A stretch of DNA of 64,000 bases from JAJKIV01 sp036741775 (GTDB lineage: Bacteria > Gemmatimonadota > Gemmatimonadetes > Gemmatimonadales > Gemmatimonadaceae): contig DAINRQ010000021.1 of NCBI GenBank assembly GCA_036741775.1, positions 1 through 64,000 on the forward strand. Reading direction: 5' to 3'. The notes under the pieces are model-generated. The model did no database searches and was not told where the DNA came from. It saw only the letters and a program-made list of their open reading frames with translations. Made by a program: the position numbers and the translations under genes. Below, piece after piece: positions 16,540-25,744 of the stretch (within the stretch, counting starts at the first letter, position 1; every line of letters starts with the position of its first letter).

Positions 16540-19050
16540 ATGAGTTCTCGTCGGCCGATTCGCCGCTGGCTCGAGACGATTGCGCAGGACGCTCGGTACG
16601 GGCTCCGATCACTCCGCCGCACGGCACTCGCCACGAGCGTGATGGTCGCGTCCGTCGCGCTCGGCATCGGCATTGCCACGGCGGTCTTCACGCTCGCCGA
16701 TGTGATGCTCTTCCGGCCACTCCCGTATCGTGCCGCCGAGCGACTGGTAGTGCCGTATCAGACGGTGATCGTGCGTGCCGGGGCGCGGCGCGACACGATC
16801 CCGTGGAGTCTCGCCCGCTACGAGGTGCTGCGCCGCTCCGTGCAAGGTTTCGAGGACGCCGGCTTTGCCGCGTGGGTGGACGGAATCATCCGTCCGGACA
16901 TCGAGGACAAGCCCATCCGCATCGAGGCGGTCACGCCAAGCCTCCTCACGACGCTGTCGATCGGCGCGCAGGCGGGGCGCGTGTTCAGAGGGGACGAGGA
17001 CGCAGCCGACGTCGCCGGCACGGTCGCGATGATCTCCGACCGCCTCTGGCGGACGGAATATGCAGCAGATCGTTCGATCGTCGGCCGCGCCGTGTCGATC
17101 AATGGCGTGCCGGTCACTGTCGTCGGCGTCATGCCGCGCGCCTTCAACGGTTTCGTCGTCGGCGCCGACGTCTGGCTCCCGATTCGAATGATGGCGCGCG
17201 TGGATCCCTCGTCACGATGGACGGAGCGAATCTCCACGCAGGTAGGCACGGTGATCGCGCGCATGGCGCCAGGCCAGACCATCCCCCTCATTCAGCGGCA
17301 GCTCGAGGCGGCGTTCCCCATTCTGAACGCGCTGACTGCCGAACCGTACGTCGCGTCCGACGCGCAGCTCGGGATCGGGGTCATCACACTGGCCGAGGCT
17401 CGCCGGCACCCGCTCGTCAAGCCGATGCTCCAGCTCATGGGCGCGGCGGTGTTGGGTCTCATGTTGATCGTCTGCGCGAACATCGCGTCGATCCTTCTCG
17501 CTCGCGGCCATGCGCGGCGCAACGAGATGGGAGTACGAATAGCGTTAGGTGCATCCGGGGGCCGAGTAGGACGGCAGGTCCTGACGGAAAGCACGCTGCT
17601 CGGCGCGTTAGGCCTGCCGCCCGGCATCCTGCTCGGGTTCGTCTGCGCGGGTGCGCTCGCGAGCCTGCGCCCGTCGCTGCCGCAGACGTGGGTGCTGCTT
17701 CGCGGGACCGACTTGCTGGCGGGGGCATCGCTCGCGCCGAACCTCCGGGTGCTCGTGTTCTCCTCGGCGGTCGCCGCGATCGCGACGCTGCTGTTCGGCA
17801 TCGGCCCCTCGGTGGCCGCGGCGCGCGTGGATCCGGTGAAGCTCATGACGTCGGCCGGTGACTCGCACACGTCGGCACCGGTGCGCGGGCGGCAGTTCCT
17901 GGTGATGGCGCAGGTGGCGCTCGCGACGATCCTGCTCGTTACGGCCGGGCTCATGACGCGAAGCCTTCGCGCGATGTTGAACACCGACCTCGGCTTCCAG
18001 CCGAGCGGCGTCGTCACGTTCCGCCTGTCGTCGATCGACACGTCGGCGTCGGCGCGCATCCGGCGTCGGGAGATGCTGACGCAGATCGCGGGCGCCCCTG
18101 CGGTGCAGGGCGTGACCATGGCGCCCTGCGTGCCGTTCGATCTCGCGTGCATGATGACCGTCGGCGTCCGGGCAGTCGGCAATGCGGACCCGACGGCTCG
18201 CCCGGTGGGGATGGAGTACCGTCCGGCAGCCGCGGACTACTTCAGGACGCTCGGCATCACGATCACGGCCGGTCGAGCGCTCGTCGCGGAGGATACGACG
18301 GTCGGCCGACCGCGCGTCGTGATCAGCGAGACGGCGGCGAGACGTCTCTTCGGGACGCTGTCACCGATCGGGCGGGAAATCGCGTTCAGCGAAGGGGATG
18401 GCACTCCGATGGAGGTCGTCGGCGTCGCGCGCGACGTCCGGTTCAGGTCGGTGGACGCGGCGTCGACGCCCGCGATCTATCTCCTCGCTGGCGAGGACGC
18501 AGGCGCCCCGCGCTTCAACTCGATGCTATACGTTCGCTCGACCGCTCCGCCCGGCGCCGCGATCTCGGCGGTCACACGCGCGATTCGGGAGAGCGGTGCT
18601 CCCGTCGGCATCTCCGAGGCTCGGCCGCTCGCCGCCATTGTGAGGGCCGAGACGTCGAGCACGCGATTCGTGGCGGTGGTGCTGCTCGGCTTCGCCGTGA
18701 GCGCGGTGTTGATCGCCGGCCTCGGCGTCTACGGCGTGATCGCCTACATCATCACGCAGCGCACGCGCGAGTTCGGGGTCCGCCTCGTGCTGGGCGCCGA
18801 CCAATGGCAGTTGTTGCGTACGGTCGTCGGTCGCGGTGCCGCGCTCGTGGGAGGCGGTGCCGTGGTCGGCATTGTGGTGGCACTCGGGGCATCGCGCGTC
18901 GTCGCGGCGCTGCTGTACGGTGTGGAGACTTTCGACGCGGTCACGTATGCCGTCGTCGTTACCCTCGTGGTCGTGATCGGGCTCACGGCGACGTTCCTCC
19001 CGGCGCTTCGGATCGGGCGCATCGATCCGTCGGCGGCGCTCCGCACCTAA
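16540..19050 (+). CDS. FtsX-type permease of the ADOP family
   Basis: The 836-residue protein has the layout of the duplicated orphan permeases common in Acidobacteriota and Gemmatimonadota. An N-terminal helix (AQDARYGLRSLRR) precedes TM1, followed by a MacB-like periplasmic domain, a cluster of three TMs (about 310-440), a second MacB-like periplasmic domain, and three final TMs. It ends RIGRIDPSAALRT. FtsX signatures FGVRLVLGA and NEMGVRIALGAS appear in the two halves. No ATPase gene is adjacent, consistent with the orphan name. Start ATG 16540 is preferred to the upstream GTG because it gives the usual short N-terminus. The stop TAA lies in a CCTAACG heptamer. Export role unknown. Confidence 0.9.
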   Translation: MSSRRPIRRWLETIAQDARYGLRSLRRTALATSVMVASVALGIGIATAVFTLADVMLFRPLPYRAAERLVVPYQTVIVRAGARRDTIPWSLARYEVLRRSVQGFEDAGFAAWVDGIIRPDIEDKPIRIEAVTPSLLTTLSIGAQAGRVFRGDEDAADVAGTVAMISDRLWRTEYAADRSIVGRAVSINGVPVTVVGVMPRAFNGFVVGADVWLPIRMMARVDPSSRWTERISTQVGTVIARMAPGQTIPLIQRQLEAAFPILNALTAEPYVASDAQLGIGVITLAEARRHPLVKPMLQLMGAAVLGLMLIVCANIASILLARGHARRNEMGVRIALGASGGRVGRQVLTESTLLGALGLPPGILLGFVCAGALASLRPSLPQTWVLLRGTDLLAGASLAPNLRVLVFSSAVAAIATLLFGIGPSVAAARVDPVKLMTSAGDSHTSAPVRGRQFLVMAQVALATILLVTAGLMTRSLRAMLNTDLGFQPSGVVTFRLSSIDTSASARIRRREMLTQIAGAPAVQGVTMAPCVPFDLACMMTVGVRAVGNADPTARPVGMEYRPAAADYFRTLGITITAGRALVAEDTTVGRPRVVISETAARRLFGTLSPIGREIAFSEGDGTPMEVVGVARDVRFRSVDAASTPAIYLLAGEDAGAPRFNSMLYVRSTAPPGAAISAVTRAIRESGAPVGISEARPLAAIVRAETSSTRFVAVVLLGFAVSAVLIAGLGVYGVIAYIITQRTREFGVRLVLGADQWQLLRTVVGRGAALVGGGAVVGIVVALGASRVVAALLYGVETFDAVTYAVVVTLVVVIGLTATFLPALRIGRIDPSAALRT

Positions 19051-19096
19051 CGCGTCGGCGGCAGCACTGGCGCGGTCCGTGCTCGGAAGGGAAGCC

Positions 19097-19419
19097 GTCA
19101 TTCCGAGCGGAGGCCCGAAGGGCCGCAGTCGAGGAATCGCAGGGCTGCTGGTAGAGGGCTCAGCCCCTCTACCGGGCCGTTCTGAGAAGACCTGACGCAG
19201 ATGGCCGCAGATTTCGCGGATCCGCAGAAGCCCTCTATCGGGATGCTGTGCCGCGCGAGAGTAGCCACCGTCGGGTAGAGGAGGATCTGCGACTTCTGCG
19301 AAATCGGCGTAATCTGCGTCGTGTTTTCTTCCCCTTCCCGGTAAAGGGGCCGGCCCCCTACGAGGACGACGGCGATTCCTCGACTGCGCGGCCTACGGGG
19401 CCGCTCCGCTCGGAATGAC
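19097..19419. repeat. Fold-back, MITE-like element with nested inverted repeats
   Basis: The arms 19097-19140 and 19372-19419 are imperfect inverted repeats (GTCATTCCGAGCGGAG ... CAGTCGAGGAATCGC). Inside them a second inverted pair lies at about 19193-19217 and 19299-19321 (GACGCAGAT...GATTTCGC and its complement). No coding frame fits. The whole element fills the gap between the permease and the SGNH hydrolase gene. It may be a nonautonomous mobile element; this is inference. Confidence 0.75.
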
Positions 19420-19468
19420 AGCGCGCTCGGGTTGGCGGGCGAGCTCATGATGTTGTACGAGGGACCTG

Positions 19469-20122
19469 ATGCCACACGTCGTTCTGCTTGGTGATTCGAT
19501 CTTCGACAACGCAGCGTACACGCGCGGCGGCCCCGACGTCATCACGCAGCTCCGCGGGATCCTGCCGGACGGCTGGCGAGCCACGTTAGGTGCGGTGGAT
19601 GGCGCGACGACGCACGACATGGCGCGTCAGCTCCGTGAGCTGCCGTCCGACGTGACGCATCTCGTTCTGAGCGTCGGCGGAAATGACGCACTGGGTCACA
19701 TGGATCTGCTCGACCTTCGCGTGCGCTCGAGCGCCGAGGTGCTCGACCAGCTCGCGATGGCGGCGGGGGAGTTCGAGGCACGGTACCGTCGCACGGTCAA
19801 CGCGCTGCTCGAGCGCCGGGCACCGCTCACGCTGTGCACGATCTATAATGGCAACTTCCCGGACGTGGACTTTCAGCGACTCGCGTCCACGGCGCTCACG
19901 GTGTTCAATGACGTCATCCTGCGAGTCGCGTTCGAGCGAGCGCTGGCGGTGATCGATCTGCGGCTGGTGTGCAACGAACCGGCCGACTACGCGAACCCCA
20001 TCGAGCCGTCATCGCACGGTGGGGCGAAGATTGCGCGAGCGATCAACGGGGCGCTCGCGCTCCCATCCGCGGACCGTGGCGTTGCGAGAGTGCTCGGGAG
20101 CACTCATCACCGCGCGCCGTGA
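19469..20122 (+). CDS. SGNH/GDSL-family hydrolase
   Basis: The 217-residue protein begins VVLLGDSIFDN (block I, nucleophile Ser10). It carries SVGGND (block III) and ends with a catalytic Asp/His block written as EPSSHGG, rather than the usual DxxH. It has no signal peptide, so it is probably a cytoplasmic esterase or acyl hydrolase. The block V spacing is slightly unusual; catalytic status is probable but not certain. Confidence 0.8.
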   Translation: MPHVVLLGDSIFDNAAYTRGGPDVITQLRGILPDGWRATLGAVDGATTHDMARQLRELPSDVTHLVLSVGGNDALGHMDLLDLRVRSSAEVLDQLAMAAGEFEARYRRTVNALLERRAPLTLCTIYNGNFPDVDFQRLASTALTVFNDVILRVAFERALAVIDLRLVCNEPADYANPIEPSSHGGAKIARAINGALALPSADRGVARVLGSTHHRAP

Positions 20123-20272
20123 CTCACCCGGACCGGTCCATGGTCACGAGAGCCGGCATCCAGAGAGAGCATCGAGGTCAGAGTCCTGACGAACCACTTC
20201 AACGCCGATGTGGTTTCGCGCGACCCAACGGCGATAGAACGAGGCGTTGGGGCTCTGACCCCTAACGACCCC
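20123..20272. repeat. Short gap with GGGGTCAGAG and double CCTAACG
   Basis: The gap holds GGTCAGAGTCCTGAC near 20176, GGCTCTGACCCC at 20251-20262, and two heptamers CCTAACG at 20261-20267 and 20272-20278. The last copy overlaps the end of the kinase gene. Confidence 0.6.
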
Positions 20273-22438
20273 CTAACGACCCCTGTCGATCTCCTCGGCA
20301 ATTTCTACACATAGCGCTCGCAGTCTGTGAACAGCGGGCGCAGTGGTCAACGCCGTGGATGCTTCTCTCCGGAAGAGACAGACCTGAGCCCACAGACCGC
20401 GCAAGAGGTGAAGCAGGTGCGCGCGGCGGTGTGCGAGCGCGTCCGCGCGGGCATGCATGCGACGCACCACCTCGAGCTGATGTTCGACGAGCGCGCGCAA
20501 CTCCCGCTGGTCGTCGGTTTCCGGGTGGGGCGACGCGTGCAGTGCGGCGAGTTGAGACTCCAGCCTGTCGAGCTCCGCCGTGCTCGCGCTACGCACAAGC
20601 GACGCGGCTTCCTGGTCGCACTGCGCGATCGCTTCCGCGAGCCGGCGAGCACTGAGGCTCGCACCCGCGGCGACATCGCCTACCGTCGCGGGCAGCATCG
20701 CAACGACCTCCCTGATCGCGCGTTGATGATCCGTCGGCGAGTCGCGATCCGGGGCACGGACGCTTCCGTCGGGTGCGCAGAGAAGACGGGCGACGTGCGG
20801 CCTGCTCCACGCGGGTGACGGCGTCGTCGCGCCGAACAGCACGCGCGCGCCGTCCGCGAGGGGAAGGCCGCGCCGATGCGTCCACCAGAGCGCGGTTGCT
20901 ACCACGGCAGCCGTCCCGATCACCAGCACGCCCTCGCCCGCCAGCACGAGATCGTGCCGCAGGGCCACTGAGAGCGCACCGCCTTTGATGACGAGCCACT
21001 GCCGCGTCAGGACGATCGCCGGGAGCGCGAGCAGGAACACGCTGAGCGTGATCCGAACGAATCGTGCTTGCCAGGGAAGGCGTGGCCATAGGTCGGCCGG
21101 ACGACGCAGCGACCTAGGCCACCACATCCCCCACCATTCGGGCGGCCACAGAGCGATCCGGGCGAGGTCGAGCGGGCCGAGCCCGTGCCGGCCGATGTTC
21201 CAGACGTGGAGCAGAAGCCCCACGGGGACCAGAATCGCCACGAGCAGCAGCAACGCCCGCTCCGCGGGCGATCGAACCGTGAGGAACGCGAGCGTCGACC
21301 ACGCGATGGCCCAGAGCATCGCGTACGGACCGAAGCTCGGAAGGTCACGCAACGGCTCGGGCAGCGAGGGTGCGGGCGCGGCGTCCATGTGCCCGAGTAC
21401 TTCCCTGAGCTCCGATGCGCTCGGCCAGCGCGCCGCACGATCGCGCTCGAGACAGCGCATCACGACCGACGCGAGATCGTCCGGAGTCGATGGCGCTACC
21501 GCATGAAGCGGAACAGGATCGTGTGACAAACGACGCCACGGAAGCTCGTCCGATCCGACGCCGGCGAACGGCTCGTGCCCCGCCAGCATCGTGTACGCAA
21601 CGACGCCGAGCGAATAGACATCGCTCCGCTCGTCGATGTCGGTGGAACCGAGCGCTTGCTCCGGCGACATGTAGTGTGGCGAGCCCCAGACCGCGCCGGT
21701 CGCCGTCAGGGTGTCGGTCGTCCCCTTGAGCTTCGAGATGCCGAAGTCGGCGAGGATCGTTCGCCCCGACTCATCGTCGAGCAGAATATTCCCTGGCTTG
21801 ATGTCGCGATGGATCACGCCGTGGCGATGAGCCCACGCGAGCGCATCGGCGAGCTCGCAGAGGATCCGGCGTACCTCGGTCGACGGCAGGCTTCCTTCGA
21901 GGCGCAGCCGTTCGGCGAGCGACTGGCCGCGCACGTATCCCATGACGAAGTACCAGAGGCCGTCGATTTCGCCGAAGCTGTGGAGCGGGAGGATCCCCGG
22001 ATGCGAGAGCTGCGCGGCGATGCGCGCCTCGCGACGAAACCGCTCACGGCTTTCGGGCGCCTCGGCGAGGTCGGGTCGGAGGACCTTTATGGCAACGAGC
22101 CGCTCGAGCGAGCGCTCGCGAGCGAGGTAGACCGCACCCATGCCGCCGCGTCCCAGCGGTCTCACGATCTCGTACTGCGATCCGAGCGCGCGCTCGATGA
22201 CGGCGCGTAAGGCAAAGTCGCCTTCCGTGACGAAGGTCTCACGGGCCGTCGCCACCGCAGCCCGAGCGCCAGGAACGCTGTCAGTTCCCTCCGCCGCGGC
22301 GAGCAGGGAGTCGGCCTCGCGGCGAAGCTCGCGGTCGGCGCCGCACACGCGCTCGAGGTATCGCTCGCGATCCGCGATCGGACTCTCCATCGCCCCGGCG
22401 ACGACGGCCTTGACGTCCGCCCAGCGCTCCGGCGTCAC
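20273..22438 (-). CDS. Transmembrane Ser/Thr protein kinase
   Basis: I start this 721-residue protein at GTG 22436-22438, which overlaps the sigma-factor stop as GTGA and gives the N-terminus VTPERWADVKAVV typical of these kinases; ATG 22463-22465 is the alternative. Numbered from the GTG, a helical N-terminal domain leads to the kinase: Gly-loop GRGGMG (96-101), Lys118, HRDIKPGN (HRD at 210-212), DFG (231-233) and GSPHYMSPEQ. The C-terminal half has four to five hydrophobic segments and then a helical, Arg-rich tail with no known sensor domain. It would act in the inner membrane. Coupling to the sigma factor gene suggests joint regulation. Confidence 0.92.
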   Translation of the reverse strand: MTPERWADVKAVVAGAMESPIADRERYLERVCGADRELRREADSLLAAAEGTDSVPGARAAVATARETFVTEGDFALRAVIERALGSQYEIVRPLGRGGMGAVYLARERSLERLVAIKVLRPDLAEAPESRERFRREARIAAQLSHPGILPLHSFGEIDGLWYFVMGYVRGQSLAERLRLEGSLPSTEVRRILCELADALAWAHRHGVIHRDIKPGNILLDDESGRTILADFGISKLKGTTDTLTATGAVWGSPHYMSPEQALGSTDIDERSDVYSLGVVAYTMLAGHEPFAGVGSDELPWRRLSHDPVPLHAVAPSTPDDLASVVMRCLERDRAARWPSASELREVLGHMDAAPAPSLPEPLRDLPSFGPYAMLWAIAWSTLAFLTVRSPAERALLLLVAILVPVGLLLHVWNIGRHGLGPLDLARIALWPPEWWGMWWPRSLRRPADLWPRLPWQARFVRITLSVFLLALPAIVLTRQWLVIKGGALSVALRHDLVLAGEGVLVIGTAAVVATALWWTHRRGLPLADGARVLFGATTPSPAWSRPHVARLLCAPDGSVRAPDRDSPTDHQRAIREVVAMLPATVGDVAAGASLSARRLAEAIAQCDQEAASLVRSASTAELDRLESQLAALHASPHPETDDQRELRALVEHQLEVVRRMHARADALAHRRAHLLHLLRGLWAQVCLFRREASTALTTAPAVHRLRALCVEIAEEIDRGR

Positions 22439-23037
22439 GACACGCCGAGCTCGCGACGCAGCCATGCCCGCGCGACGGCCCACTCGCGCTTGATCGTCGC
22501 CGGCGACACGCCCATCGCCTCCGCGGTGTCCTCGATCGTCAGGCCGCCGAAGTACCGAAGCTCGACGATACGTGCCTGATTCGGGTCGATCGCCGCGAGC
22601 CGCTCCAGCACGTGGTGCAGCGCGAGCACATCGACGCCCGACTCGTCAGGCATCTCACCCGCCGACACACCATCGCCGAGGGTGAGCTGGCGCACCCCGC
22701 CACCGCGTTTGGCCGCCTGACGCGTTCGCGCGTGGTCCACGAGGATGCGTCGCATGAGCTGAGCGGCCACGCCGAAGAAGTGCGCGCGGTTTCGCCACTG
22801 CACGCGCCGCTGGTCGATGAGGCGCAGGTAGGCTTCGCTCACGAGGGCCGTCGCCTGGAGCGTGTGCTCGGGTGTTTCGCGTGCCATCGCGCGCGCCGCC
22901 TGACGATGCAGCTCGTCGTAAACGGCGGCCATCAAGGCTTCGCCGGCCGAGCGGTCACCGACGCTCCAGCCGAGCAAGAGCTGAGTGACGTCCGGTTGGG
23001 AGGCGTCTGATGAAGGCGATCCGACGGGCGTCGTCAT
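22435..23037 (-). CDS. ECF-like RNA polymerase sigma factor
   Basis: A 200-residue sigma-70 family protein of the short type that accompanies kinases in Acidobacteriota, Planctomycetota and Gemmatimonadota (TIGR02999-like). Region 2 contains AVYDELHRQAARAMARE and AHFFGVAAQLMRRILVDHAR; region 4 contains the helix-turn-helix YFGGLTIEDTAEAMGVSPATIKREW. Start ATG 23035-23037; an upstream start is possible. The stop overlaps the kinase start by four bases (GTGA), so translation is likely coupled. Confidence 0.9.
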   Translation of the reverse strand: MTTPVGSPSSDASQPDVTQLLLGWSVGDRSAGEALMAAVYDELHRQAARAMARETPEHTLQATALVSEAYLRLIDQRRVQWRNRAHFFGVAAQLMRRILVDHARTRQAAKRGGGVRQLTLGDGVSAGEMPDESGVDVLALHHVLERLAAIDPNQARIVELRYFGGLTIEDTAEAMGVSPATIKREWAVARAWLRRELGVS

Positions 23038-23258
23038 GAAGCCACAAGCCTGCGCTGCCACGGAGTGTCGGCCCGGCGACCCCTCCGTCGCCCAGGAGGT
23101 CGACGATAGGGGCCGTCTCGAGCTCAGTCAAGCGGGGTACCGCCGTCGGGCAAGCTCGCAATGAGCCAATTCGCCGTCTCTTTCCGCGTTCGGAATAACG
23201 CGGCAGCGAGGCAGAGGATTCGAGCTCGGCCGCGTGCTCCTCAGCGTCGGGGTAGCAC

Positions 23259-24866
23259 ATGTCGGCACGCCGTCCCTGGGACGTGATCATCATCGGCAGC
23301 GGTTTTGGCGGCGCCATGGCGGCTCATGCGCTGGTGACCGCCGGACACCGTGTGCTCATGCTCGAGCGCGGCGGATGGGTCGCGCGCGGTCCCCAGAACT
23401 GGGACGCGACTGGTGTCGGGCTCACCTCGCCGCATTACACCGTCGAGTCGCCATACGAGGTGACCTCGGGAAGCCGTCGCTACCGTGCCGGCTCGTGGCA
23501 CTGCGTCGGGGGGCAGTCCGTCTTCTATGGTTGCGCATCGCTCCGCTTCCGCGAGCGCGACTTCGAGGCAACCCCTGAGATCGTCGGCGATTCCGGTGCG
23601 GCGTGGCCGTTCGGATACGACGACCTCGAACCGTTCTACAGCCGGGCCGAACAACTGCTCGGCGTCGCCGGCGAAGCCGGTCGTGATCCAACGGAACCGC
23701 GTCGCAGCGCACGGTATCTCCAGCCGCCGGCTCCCCTCTCGCGGCCAGCCCAGGTGATCGCCGACGCGGCGAGCCGCCTCGGCCTGCGGCCATTCCGGAT
23801 TCCGCTGGCCATCACATATGCGGCGAACGAAGACCGACGTGGCTGCATGAGATGCGGTACCTGTGACGGGTATGCATGTGCCGCGGAAGCCAAGAACGAC
23901 ATCGCGACCGCGATCATCCCCAACTTGATACGCGAGGGGCTGACGCTTCGCCCGAACACCGTGTGCGTGGGCCTGGTCCGCGACGGCGCCCGCATTACGG
24001 CGGTGGAATGCATCGACCGCATCACCGGTGACCGGCTTCGACTGGCTGGCGAGCGCATCGTGCTCGCTGCTGGTGCGCTGGCAACCCCGCACCTGTTGCT
24101 CGCGTCGCAGCTTGCCGAGTGCAACCCCGCGCGTACGTCGGTCGGACGGCATCTCATGCGACACCGCAATGCCGTCGTGTTAGGCGTGTACGCGCGCCAG
24201 CCGAATCCCGAGCGAGCGTTCGACAAACAGGTCGCGATTCACGACTTCTACCATGGCACGTCTGACGAACCCGAGTGGCACGGACCGCTCGGGGGCATCC
24301 AGCAGTTGACGCCGCCGATCGGGCTCGTTCGTGCGTACATGCCGGCCGTCATGCGTGACCCGGCGGCGGCGCTCGTGTCGTTCGCGACGGGACTGCTCGT
24401 CATCGCGGAGGACGAGCCGAGACGTGAGAACGGCGTCGTGATCGATCGCACGAGTCGCGATCGCTTCGGGTTGCCGCTGTTGCGCGTGTTTCACGCCCAT
24501 ACCGAGCGTGACGACGCCGCGGCCGCCGTTCTCGTCGTACACGCGAAGCGCATTCTGCGCGAGGCAGGTGCACGCCTCACCTACGTGCATCCCATCGAGA
24601 CCTTCTCGCACGCGCTGGGCACCGTTCGGATGGGGGCCGACCCGCAAACGGCGCCGCTCGACGAACACGGCCGCTACCGCGGACTCGACAATCTCTATGT
24701 CGCGGATGCGAGCGCGCTCCCGCGGTCAGCCGGCGTGAACCCGAGCCTAACGATCGCGGCCAACGCGCTGCGGATCGGCACTCATATCGCCGCGTCCGCC
24801 GAAGCCGGCATCGGTCGTCGAAACCTCCCCGTCCATCGTCCACGTTCACCGGTCCTGACATGGTGA
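23259..24866 (+). CDS. GMC-family FAD oxidoreductase
   Basis: A 535-residue flavoprotein. The dinucleotide-binding motif is VIIIGSGFGGAMAAHAL (9-25), followed by Glu36 for the ribose. The C-terminal GMC domain has SHALGTVRMG and NLYVADASALPRSAGVNPSLTI, the latter containing the active-site region. A cysteine-rich segment CMRCGTCDGYAC (about 199-210) occurs where cholesterol-oxidase-like and long-chain alcohol oxidase members carry similar cysteines. It would oxidise an alcohol or sugar hydroxyl. No signal peptide is visible. The gene overlaps the next one by 7 bases and opens a three-gene operon. Confidence 0.9.
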   Translation: MSARRPWDVIIIGSGFGGAMAAHALVTAGHRVLMLERGGWVARGPQNWDATGVGLTSPHYTVESPYEVTSGSRRYRAGSWHCVGGQSVFYGCASLRFRERDFEATPEIVGDSGAAWPFGYDDLEPFYSRAEQLLGVAGEAGRDPTEPRRSARYLQPPAPLSRPAQVIADAASRLGLRPFRIPLAITYAANEDRRGCMRCGTCDGYACAAEAKNDIATAIIPNLIREGLTLRPNTVCVGLVRDGARITAVECIDRITGDRLRLAGERIVLAAGALATPHLLLASQLAECNPARTSVGRHLMRHRNAVVLGVYARQPNPERAFDKQVAIHDFYHGTSDEPEWHGPLGGIQQLTPPIGLVRAYMPAVMRDPAAALVSFATGLLVIAEDEPRRENGVVIDRTSRDRFGLPLLRVFHAHTERDDAAAAVLVVHAKRILREAGARLTYVHPIETFSHALGTVRMGADPQTAPLDEHGRYRGLDNLYVADASALPRSAGVNPSLTIAANALRIGTHIAASAEAGIGRRNLPVHRPRSPVLTW

Positions 24867-25744
24867 CCCTTCTGACTTCCGCTACCACACAGTCTCTCGC
24901 TCTTGCCAGCGCGGTCGGCGTGCTCTCCGGTACCCACACGGCAATCTGGGGCATGTACAAAGATGCGATTCACGAGGGATTCACCCGGCGGCGCTTCGCG
25001 CGCAGCATGATCGTCGGAGCAATCGTCGCGGCAACGATTCAACTGGTGCTGAACCTGCCGTTGCCGAGCCCGGCCGGGCTGTTCGTGCTCTTCGGTCTCG
25101 CTTATGCGACCGAGCGTGGCATCGTGGAAGTGTGGAAGACGTTCGTCCGCGAGGAGGACCAGTCGAAGTACACGATTCCCATGCAGCTGAGCGTCCACGG
25201 CGTGCCGGTCAACCGTCGCGGCGTTCGGTTGGCCGCTGGCGCGGCGTACGTCGCTGTCGTAATCCTCTGTCTCGTCGCCGTGAGTCACGTCGAGCTCGGG
25301 CCACAGCACACGCCGACCGCTTTCCGAAGCGCGCTCGCGGGGCTCACCGTCGGCGGCATCATCGCGTTCGGGGGTGCGTGGAAGGATGCTCCGACAGAAG
25401 GATTCGACGCGCTCAAGTTCTTCCGAAGTCCGTGCCTAACCGTGCTCTTCGCGCTCGTGCTCGCCCCACTCACCGACAGCTACCTGCACGTAGCCGTGGC
25501 CTCGATCGGCTACGAACGAGCTACTGCCGAGACGTACAAGACGTTCTTCTTTCCGTCGAAGCCGCGCGGGAAGTTTGCGGGGAAGCCCATCCTGTATCCG
25601 GAGATGCTGTCGCGCCGGAAGTACTTCGTGCCGGCGTACATCGCGATCTGGCTTGTCGTGATCGCAACGGGCGCCGCCGCGCTCCGCGGTGAAACGCGGC
25701 ATGCCGCGCCTTCTGACGGCAGCCACGCCGGCGCTCGGCCATGA
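24860..25744 (+). CDS. Internally duplicated polytopic membrane protein, unknown family
   Basis: The 294-residue protein has about 7-8 hydrophobic segments and two related halves. Half 1 has GMYKDAIHEGF (31-41), then a hydrophobic stretch and AYATERGIVEVWKTF (81-95). Half 2 has GAWKDAPTEGF (172-182), then a hydrophobic stretch and GYERATAETYKTFF (217-230). The repeated KDxxxEGF and ER...KTF motifs hold charged residues near the membrane, so they may bind a ligand or cofactor. I do not recognise the family. It overlaps the GMC oxidoreductase gene upstream and the Gfo/Idh/MocA gene downstream (ATGA), so it very probably works with them. It could be a transporter or a membrane partner for electron transfer. 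Confidence 0.8.
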   Translation: MVTLLTSATTQSLALASAVGVLSGTHTAIWGMYKDAIHEGFTRRRFARSMIVGAIVAATIQLVLNLPLPSPAGLFVLFGLAYATERGIVEVWKTFVREEDQSKYTIPMQLSVHGVPVNRRGVRLAAGAAYVAVVILCLVAVSHVELGPQHTPTAFRSALAGLTVGGIIAFGGAWKDAPTEGFDALKFFRSPCLTVLFALVLAPLTDSYLHVAVASIGYERATAETYKTFFFPSKPRGKFAGKPILYPEMLSRRKYFVPAYIAIWLVVIATGAAALRGETRHAAPSDGSHAGARP

